Positions 58,701-64,000 of a stretch of 64,000 nucleotides of DNA are shown here, one piece after another. Below the pieces are notes generated by a model, which was not told the DNA's origin, made no database searches, and worked only from the letters and a program-made list of their open reading frames with translations. The translations under genes were made by a program, and so were the position numbers. Within the stretch, counting starts at the first letter, position 1, and every line of letters starts with the position of its first letter. The DNA is from an uncultured Bacteroidia bacterium (GTDB taxonomy: Bacteria > Bacteroidota > Bacteroidia > Bacteroidales > UBA932): positions 1 through 64,000 of the forward strand of contig CACXMA010000011.1 of NCBI GenBank assembly GCA_902768665.1, given 5' to 3'.

Positions 58701-58949
58701 GACGGCTCCTATCTCCGCGTCAAGAACATCACCCTCGGTTACACCTTCCCGAAGCAGCTCCTCCAGAAGGTCCGTATCGAGAATCTCCGCGTGCAGGTCA
58801 ATATCCAGAACCTGCTGACCTTCACCAAGTACACGGGCTACGACCCGGAAATCGGTGCAAGTACCGCTTCCGTCAACGTCATGGGCCTGGATAACGGCCG
58901 TTATCCGTCCCCGACCGTCTATTCTCTCGGTGTCAACGTCACATTCTAA
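55701..58949 (+). CDS. SusC-like TonB-dependent glycan importer
   Basis: A 1082-residue outer-membrane transporter. Signal peptide ending LFAQ, CarboxypepD_reg-like domain (TVTGRVVDQNGEGVISASVM, GTVTDLDGNYSISV), TonB-box region DEVVVVGYGTMKKSDLAG, plug domain with GVTAVQTSGAPGSSSSIRVR and EILKDASATAIYGAQGANGV, then a 22-strand-type barrel ending SLGVNVTF. It imports oligosaccharides with its SusD partner, whose gene follows after 18 bases. Codon use here is more biased (GGT, TCC, AAG) than in the neighbours, suggesting high expression. Confidence 0.97.
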   Translation: MKQKLVSFMLAILATTALFAQNKTVTGRVVDQNGEGVISASVMEKGTANGTVTDLDGNYSISVRPGATLEFSSIGYATQEVVVGAQSVINVTLNEDTTFLDEVVVVGYGTMKKSDLAGASVSMKEDAIKGSIITNIDQSLQGRAAGVTAVQTSGAPGSSSSIRVRGQATINANAEPLYVIDGVIMQGGGSSGADFGLGDALGNGAVSTVSPLSTINPSDIVSMEILKDASATAIYGAQGANGVVLITTKRGKAGDAKFTYDGMVALQRQTKRIDLLNLREFAEYYNELASVGMVSENEYYSDPSLLGKGTNWQDAIFRTALQHQHQISAQGGTDKVQYYVSGSWMDQEGTIIGSEFKRFSVRANLDAQLKKWWKIGLSVAYSSTDENMKLADSDEGIIGYSLTSLPSAPIYDQDGNYYNLSMKNYSIINPVAMAMLEEILLKREKLNGNIFSDITFLPGLTWHAELDYDVSYSKANTFNPSVSLGSYQRAANETRSQKNNSLYWAVKNYLTWNKSIGKHSFTAMAGQEAWESSWDYMSVYNTALPSNDVVNPYLGTGTPTIGYGFGSSAMASFFTRETYNYDNRYIGTYTFRYDGSSNFGPEKRWAPFHSFALAWRFTNEPFYPAGLKNVLNDGKLRFGWGQTGNSGIGSYKWGASMTKVATGLGTGYRQSNLPNPNIMWEKQEQINVGLDLNFFNNRLNLIAEWYKKTSNDMLMPLQLPSYMGTQGNGSSALAAPWGNYGKIENTGFEFTLNAHPVETKNFHWMTEGQISFNKNKLKALAGTASAAIVGYGQWNDIVSVSNIGESLYSFYGYVTDGIYQSIEEVMAGPVMESMKNTTVDAEGIAHPSQNPADYNQYNTTWVGDIRYKDLNGDGMITEADRTNIGSPMPKFTFGWTNTFTYKNWDLSVFINGSYGNKVLNYLNMRIGNMKSAWANQPTSVLDRSRLVAIDSEKTYDGTNGVWNWFEDPTNVAIENSGSKIPRATTGDPNDNDRLSDRYIEDGSYLRVKNITLGYTFPKQLLQKVRIENLRVQVNIQNLLTFTKYTGYDPEIGASTASVNVMGLDNGRYPSPTVYSLGVNVTF

Positions 58950-58967
58950 TCAAGGGAGGATACGAAC

Positions 58968-60716
58968 ATGAAAAATACCTTTAAATATATTGCTCTTTCC
59001 GTCGCCGTTCTGATCGGCGCCGCTTCCTGCGAGAAGTTCCTGGACCGTCCTTCCGAGGACTCCTACAACTCCTCCAACTTCTACCAGGACGAACAGCAGT
59101 GCATCCAGGGTGTCAACTACCTTTACAACTCTCCCTGGTATGACGTGATCCGCGGCTTCTACCGTGTAGGCGAGTGCTTCTCCGGCAACTACTACATGGG
59201 TTCCAGCCCGTACCTCCAGTTCACCGTGAACGGTTCCGACAAGGAACTCCGCGACATGTCCAGCTCCCTGTGGGCTGTCAACGCCAACGCCATCACGGTC
59301 TACAACCGCCTCAAACAGACTTCCGGCATCGACAAGGACGTCCTGGAGATGTGCGAGGGCGAGGCCCTTGTCTGGAAGGCCTTCGCTTATTTCTTCCTCG
59401 TCCGCAGCTTCGGTGACGTTCCGATCGTCCACGACATGTCCGCCATGCTCGCCTCGAACGACTACAACACCGTTTACAAGGCTCCGAAGGCCCAGGTCTA
59501 CGAGTACATCGTGATGCTCCTGGACAAGGCCAAGGAACTCCTTCCGAAGAAAGTCGCCAACAAGGACGGCCGCATCGACTACTACAGCGCCGAAGCCCTC
59601 CAGGCGAAAGTCTACCTCCAGAAGGCCGGCGTCAGCGGTCAGCTGAACCAGGAAGACCTCGACAAGGCGGCCGAGCTGGCCAAGGATGTGATCGAGAATT
59701 CCGGCCGCGAGCTCCTCGAGGTCTACTCCGACAACTTCCGCATGCAGAACAACAAGAACCTCGAAGCCCTCATCTCCTGGCACTGGGATGCTTCCGCGCA
59801 GCCTTGGACTGCACAGAACTCCTTCCAGAGCGACCTCGGCATGAACGGTTTCGACGAGTTCGGTGATGTCTGGGGACAGTGGAACGGTCCTTCCATCGCC
59901 CTCGCCGACCAGTTCGGCGTCAGCGCCACGCAGGATCCCGCTACCCGCAGCGACGTCGACACCCGCCGCAAGGCTACGATGATGCTCGCCGGCGATACCT
60001 ACGACTATTTCTGGACGACGAACGGCGGTTTCGACTACCTCCGCTTCTTCTATGACGACAATTACGGCCCGTCCGGCACCACCAATGCCTCCGACAAGAG
60101 CATGAACAGCCCGACCGGCGCCGCCTGCGTCAAGTTCCTCTATGGTGACGGCAACGACCACATGGCCGCCCTCGGCGTTTCCGCCGGCCGTATGGCTTAC
60201 GGTCTGTCGACCCATATCCTCCGTCTTGCCGACGTGTATCTGATCTACTGCGAGGCCAAACTTCACGGTCCGGGTTCCACCACGACGGATGCCGATGCCT
60301 GCCGTTACTACAACGCCATCCGCAACCGCGCCATCCCCGGTGCCGTCAGCGCCAAGACCTCCATCACCTTCGAGGAAGTCTTCAAAGAGCGCAACCTCGA
60401 GCTTGCCATGGAAGGCGACCGCTGGTATGACTACGTCCGCGTAGGTTACTACAATCCGGACTTCGCCGTCGCCGACATCCAGGCCCAGCGCCGCAACGCC
60501 TGGCTTGGCTCGCTCAACGACGTCTACAAGGCCTACTACGAGAACGGTGTCTGGGACGCTTCCGCGATTACCTACAACACGGATGAATTCACCCCGACCG
60601 CCGATGCCATCAAGGCGAAACTCGCCGCCCTGCCTTTCCCGTCCGAGGACGTGGTCTACAACCCGAACCTCGAGGCCGATCCGCAGGAGTTCGATCTTTC
60701 CACTATCAAGTTCTAA
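58968..60716 (+). CDS. SusD-like glycan-binding lipoprotein
   Basis: A 582-residue surface lipoprotein of the RagB/SusD family (lipobox GAASC). It starts EKFLDRPSEDSYNSSNFYQD and has the TPR-like helices of the family (EGEALVWKAFAYFFLVRSFG, DVPIV) and the C-terminal LRLADVYLIYCEAKLHGPG, NAIRNRAIPG and EVFKERNLELAMEGDRWYDY. It forms the lid over the SusC barrel and binds the oligosaccharide. No obvious anomaly. Confidence 0.96.
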   Translation: MKNTFKYIALSVAVLIGAASCEKFLDRPSEDSYNSSNFYQDEQQCIQGVNYLYNSPWYDVIRGFYRVGECFSGNYYMGSSPYLQFTVNGSDKELRDMSSSLWAVNANAITVYNRLKQTSGIDKDVLEMCEGEALVWKAFAYFFLVRSFGDVPIVHDMSAMLASNDYNTVYKAPKAQVYEYIVMLLDKAKELLPKKVANKDGRIDYYSAEALQAKVYLQKAGVSGQLNQEDLDKAAELAKDVIENSGRELLEVYSDNFRMQNNKNLEALISWHWDASAQPWTAQNSFQSDLGMNGFDEFGDVWGQWNGPSIALADQFGVSATQDPATRSDVDTRRKATMMLAGDTYDYFWTTNGGFDYLRFFYDDNYGPSGTTNASDKSMNSPTGAACVKFLYGDGNDHMAALGVSAGRMAYGLSTHILRLADVYLIYCEAKLHGPGSTTTDADACRYYNAIRNRAIPGAVSAKTSITFEEVFKERNLELAMEGDRWYDYVRVGYYNPDFAVADIQAQRRNAWLGSLNDVYKAYYENGVWDASAITYNTDEFTPTADAIKAKLAALPFPSEDVVYNPNLEADPQEFDLSTIKF

Positions 60717-60734
60717 TCCTTAGCACACACTCAG

Positions 60735-62054
60735 ATGAAAAGTATCATTACCAAAACCGGTCTCTACGCCGCGGCCCTCATGACCCTGGCCCTCGGTTTC
60801 ACCGCGTGTGAGGATGAACCCGACCGCTTCGAGCTTGCCGACGGCACGCCGACCGTATACTATGTCCGCCCGATCAACGTCGAAGCGGCCGACTCCCTGC
60901 TGACCAGCGCCTATATGGGCAACAGCATCTGCATCGTCGGTGACAATCTCCGCAGCGTCTACAAGCTGTTCTTCAACGACCAGCAGGCCGTGCTGAACAA
61001 CAGCTACATGACGGATCACACCATCCTCGTCGATGTCCCGAACGAGATTCCGAACGAGGTTTCCAACCTGATGTACCTCATCACCAAAGACCGCGACACC
61101 GTGAAGTTCGACTTCAACGTCCTCGTTCCGGCTCCGACCATCTCCTCGATGTCCTGCGAATATGCCGCTGTCGGCAGCGTTGCAACGCTCTACGGCGACT
61201 ACTTCGTGGATGACCCGAACGTTCCGCTCAAGGTCTTTGTGGGTGACACCGAGGCCCAGATCAAGAACATCACCAAGGGTGCCATCGACTTCGTCGTCCC
61301 CGACGAGAAGGATGTACCCGTCAAGGTGACCAACATCTACGGTGAGGCCACTTCCGTGTTCCACTACAAGGATGCCCGGGGCATGCTCTTCAACTTCGAC
61401 ACCGACCCGCACCCGGCCAACCACGGCTGGCACGCCCAGGTCATCGAAACCGACGAGACCGCCATTGACGGAAAGTTCCTGCGCTTTGGTGCTGCTGACG
61501 TGACGATGAGCGAGGACGGCGGCTGGGACGACGGCCACTTCTCCTTCGAATACTGGCCCGGTGACTGGGACGACCCGGTGACCTATGCCGACAGCCCCCG
61601 TCTGACTGATTTCGCCGACTTCTCCGACTGGCAGAACATGTCGCTCAAGTTCGAGCTCTACATCCCTTCATCCAACCCCTGGATGGCCGGTTCCATGCAG
61701 CTGATCGTGGGCGGTGTCGAGAAGATTTCCGGCGGCGCTGCCGGTGCGACCGACATCTACGGCAAGACCCTCGCCGGTGCGAATAACACCTTCTTCAACG
61801 GCAACGACCTCCCGCGTGGTCTCTACACGCCCTGGGCCGCGACCGGTTCCTTCGACACGGGTGACCAGTGGATTACGGTTACCGTTCCTTACAGCAACTT
61901 CATCTACGGCTCTGACGGTACCATCTCCGGCGGAAGCCTGTCCGCTGAGGACTTCACCTCCCTGACGATCTTCGTCTGGAGCGGCGGCAACAAGGGTACC
62001 GAATGCAAGCCGATCATGAAGATTGACAACATCCGTGCTGTCCCTAACAAATAA
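60735..62054 (+). CDS. TIG-domain surface glycan-binding lipoprotein (SusE position)
   Basis: A 439-residue lipoprotein (MKSIITKTGLYAAALMTLAL, then GFTACEDE with lipidated Cys). Residues about 35-210 form two IPT/TIG-like immunoglobulin folds (SICIVGDNLRSVYKLFFNDQ, ISSMSCEYAAVGSVATLYGD). The C-terminal half (RGMLFNFDTDPHPANHGWHA onward) is a beta-sandwich with many aromatic residues, like a carbohydrate-binding domain, ending IFVWSGGNKGTECKPIMKID. Its place after susD and its layout fit a SusE/F-like surface glycan-binding protein, which captures polysaccharide at the cell surface. Ligand inferred from the mannanase, not shown. Confidence 0.85.
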   Translation: MKSIITKTGLYAAALMTLALGFTACEDEPDRFELADGTPTVYYVRPINVEAADSLLTSAYMGNSICIVGDNLRSVYKLFFNDQQAVLNNSYMTDHTILVDVPNEIPNEVSNLMYLITKDRDTVKFDFNVLVPAPTISSMSCEYAAVGSVATLYGDYFVDDPNVPLKVFVGDTEAQIKNITKGAIDFVVPDEKDVPVKVTNIYGEATSVFHYKDARGMLFNFDTDPHPANHGWHAQVIETDETAIDGKFLRFGAADVTMSEDGGWDDGHFSFEYWPGDWDDPVTYADSPRLTDFADFSDWQNMSLKFELYIPSSNPWMAGSMQLIVGGVEKISGGAAGATDIYGKTLAGANNTFFNGNDLPRGLYTPWAATGSFDTGDQWITVTVPYSNFIYGSDGTISGGSLSAEDFTSLTIFVWSGGNKGTECKPIMKIDNIRAVPNK

Positions 62055-62067
62055 TTGAATCACGAAA

Positions 62068-64000
62068 ATGAAAAAGATATTCCAATTTGCAGCCATTCTG
62101 GGCGCTTTTGCGCTGCTTGCCTCTTCCTGCAACAAGGACGAGCTGAGCACCGAGCAGTTTGAAGGCGACGCCGTCGTCCTTCAGGCTTACGGCCCGCAGC
62201 CCGTGGTGCGCGGGGGACAGCTCCGCTTCGTCGGTTCGAATCTGGACAAGGTCGTCTCCGTGACGATTCCGGACAACAACGTGATCACCGACATCGAAGT
62301 GGTCGCCTCCGGCAAGCACTCCGAGATCCGCGTCACGGTCCCGAAAGAGACCGCCGCTCCCGGCTATCCCGTGCTGACCCTTGCCGACGGCACGACCCTC
62401 ACCGGCAAGACCCTCCTCAGCTATTCCGAGCCGATCACCATCGAGTCCTTCAGCCCGGCCGAGATTCTCCCCGGCGAGACCCTCACCATCAAGGGCGACT
62501 ATCTCAACCTCATCCACGAGGTCGTGTTCACCGACAAGGTGAAGGTTTCCGAGGAGGCTTTCACGGCCCACAGCCGCTATGAGATCAAGGTCGTTGTTCC
62601 CGAGACCGCTCAGACCGGCAAGTTCGCCATCGGTACCGTCGACGAAATCGCCGCTGGTGACGATGACGCCCTGCTGAAAACCCTCAATCTCATCCAGTCC
62701 GAAACCGAACTCGTTGTCAAGACCGCCGAAGGTAAACTCGCCGCTACGACCGTCAAGGCCGGCGAGACGGTTACCATCAACGGTACGAACCTCAATCTGA
62801 CCAAGGGCATCGAGCTCGAAGGCGCTTCCGTCGCTGACTTCGTTGCCACCGCGACGAAGATTACCTTCACGCTCCCTGCCGCGGCCAAGGACGGCGACGT
62901 CATCATGGTCATGGCCTCCGGTGTGGAAGTATCCGCCGGTGCGCTGACGACCCTGGTTCCGACCGTCACGGCTGTCGCTCCCGCGCCCGTCAAGAACGGT
63001 GCCGAGCTGACCATCTCCGGTTCGGATCTCGACCTCGTAACAGGTGTCGACTTCCCGAATGCCGGCGGTGCGGAGTTCGCTTTCGCTGGCGGAAAGATTA
63101 CGCTGGCCGTCCCTGAGAAGGCCCAGGAAGGCGACATCACCCTCAGCCTCGCCAACGGCAAGACCGTCGCCGCCGCCTTCACGCTCGTGAAGCCCACGGT
63201 GACCGGTTTCAGCGCCAACCCGGCTTCCGCCGGTTCTGACATTACCGTCAGCGGTACCGACCTCGACCTCGTCGCGGCCGTAACCTTCGGCGGCGGCCTC
63301 AAAGTCGATGTCACGGCCTCCGAGGATGCCATCACCGTCGCCGTTCCGACGGCGGCCGAGACCGGTGTCTTCGTGCTGAACCTCAAGAACGGTTCCGACG
63401 TCGAGACGATCGAACTCGCCATCGACAAGCCTGCAGGTGCCTATATCCCTGTCTTCCCTGAAGACATGTACGCTCCCGGTTCCATGTTCATCGTGGATAT
63501 CGAGAACGGCGAGCACCTCACCGGCGTTCAGGTTGACGGTGCCGATGTCAATTACATCCTCAGCGGCAGCACGCTCTACCTGCAGATTCCCGACACGGCC
63601 CGTCGCGGCAGCGAGCTCACCCTCGTTTCCGACAACGGCAGCGTCACCTACACGATGAACATCGATCCGGGTGACATCATCGAGACCGTCCTGTTCCAGG
63701 GCCCCGTCGACAACGGCAACTGGCAGAACTGGGAGGTTCCCGCCGACACCTACACCAAGGTCGAACTCAAGGCCGGACAGACCATCCGCTACTATGTGAC
63801 CCTCAAGGACAGCTGGTGGCAGATGCAGTTCTTCGATGGCCACTGGGGCCAGATGGACGTCGGTTTCGGTAACGGCTACAACGTCAACGCCGGCATCTAT
63901 GATGCTTCCGAAGGCTTCATCGCCGTGACCCTGACGGACGAGCTGATCACCCTGCTGACCACCTACACCGACTGGGGCTACTCCGGTATCCTCCAGTGGG
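62068..64000 (+). CDS. second TIG-repeat surface lipoprotein (3' end outside window)
   Basis: Partial, at least 644 residues, open to the last base. Signal peptide and lipobox in MKKIFQFAAILGAFALLASS followed by CNKDE. About five IPT/TIG-like repeats follow, each with P-x-x-x-x-x-G-x-x-hydrophobic-T-I-x-G-x-x-L (e.g. PAEILPGETLTIKGDYLNLI, TVKAGETVTINGTNLNLTKG, PAPVKNGAELTISGSDLDLV and PASAGSDITVSGTDLDLVAA). From about residue 535 a tryptophan-rich region starts (GNWQNWEVP, KDSWWQMQFFDGHWGQMDV, YTDWGYSGILQW), probably the glycan-binding domain. A rod of TIG folds lifting a binding head is the inferred design. It lies 13 bases after the first TIG gene. Confidence 0.85.
   Translation, partial: MKKIFQFAAILGAFALLASSCNKDELSTEQFEGDAVVLQAYGPQPVVRGGQLRFVGSNLDKVVSVTIPDNNVITDIEVVASGKHSEIRVTVPKETAAPGYPVLTLADGTTLTGKTLLSYSEPITIESFSPAEILPGETLTIKGDYLNLIHEVVFTDKVKVSEEAFTAHSRYEIKVVVPETAQTGKFAIGTVDEIAAGDDDALLKTLNLIQSETELVVKTAEGKLAATTVKAGETVTINGTNLNLTKGIELEGASVADFVATATKITFTLPAAAKDGDVIMVMASGVEVSAGALTTLVPTVTAVAPAPVKNGAELTISGSDLDLVTGVDFPNAGGAEFAFAGGKITLAVPEKAQEGDITLSLANGKTVAAAFTLVKPTVTGFSANPASAGSDITVSGTDLDLVAAVTFGGGLKVDVTASEDAITVAVPTAAETGVFVLNLKNGSDVETIELAIDKPAGAYIPVFPEDMYAPGSMFIVDIENGEHLTGVQVDGADVNYILSGSTLYLQIPDTARRGSELTLVSDNGSVTYTMNIDPGDIIETVLFQGPVDNGNWQNWEVPADTYTKVELKAGQTIRYYVTLKDSWWQMQFFDGHWGQMDVGFGNGYNVNAGIYDASEGFIAVTLTDELITLLTTYTDWGYSGILQW

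Overview
The window comes from a GC-rich member of the Bacteroidales (Bacteroidota). The evidence is the repeated use of the Bacteroidota promoter -7 box TAnnTTTG in front of genes, a SusC/SusD polysaccharide utilisation locus with an AraC-type regulator, tryptophanase of the Bacteroides type, DUF349, DUF1846 and DUF5686 family proteins, and a near absence of Shine-Dalgarno sites. Genus cannot be fixed from sequence alone; a gut or rumen lineage is my inference. No phage, conjugative element, CRISPR array or rRNA operon is seen.

Layout. 286-1966: a HUH (Y1) REP-associated-type transposase and an AlkD-type DNA glycosylase that carries palindromic repeats inside its reading frame. 2146-6166: surface-sugar genes (FlaA1/CapD-type dehydratase, gmd, fcl), then RNase P RNA on the minus strand. 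6591-9784: glutaminyl cyclotransferase, a variable-stem hairpin, and a TPP riboswitch driving a TonB receptor. 9785-11624: a repeat-rich intergenic block. 11625-17025: trmD, a DUF349 protein, yidC, yggS. 17026-18410: a second repeat block, an inverted copy of part of the first. 18411-27140: gap, surE, lpxB, a 3'-5' exonuclease, an RlmI-type methyltransferase, a second variable-stem hairpin, an alpha/beta hydrolase, a bleomycin-hydrolase-type peptidase, pssA and a GH25 protein. 27141-28310: third repeat block. 28311-36296: a CotH lipoprotein, then an aspartate-family amino acid operon (aspartokinase/homoserine dehydrogenase, asd, M20 hydrolase, dapB) ending in an AbiEi-like orphan. 36293-48822: envelope, repair, transport and regulatory genes, tRNA-Cys, tnaA and DUF1846. 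48897-64000: a glycan utilisation locus with GH3, GH36, AraC regulator, GH5 (family-7-like) mannanase, SusC, SusD and two TIG-domain surface lipoproteins, the last cut by the window end. GH5 plus GH36 plus GH3 suggests a galacto(gluco)mannan target.

The most unusual material is non-coding. (1) Two hairpins of about 96 nt start directly after stop codons at 7358 and 23702. They share the outer flanks and an identical 38-nt apical core, but the 18-bp stem between them is unrelated in sequence and fully self-complementary in each copy. (2) Two 1.17-kb composite elements (10117-11295 and 17042-18207) are bounded by inverted 94-bp palindromes and hold an array of GCAGGTC heptamers on an exact 22-bp phase. 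(3) Three families of short palindromes share a GTCAT head and differ in stem sequence. They are scattered between genes, supply start-codon regions of two genes, and are embedded in frame in the AlkD-type gene and probably in yidC. A HUH transposase of the type that moves such palindromes lies at the left edge.
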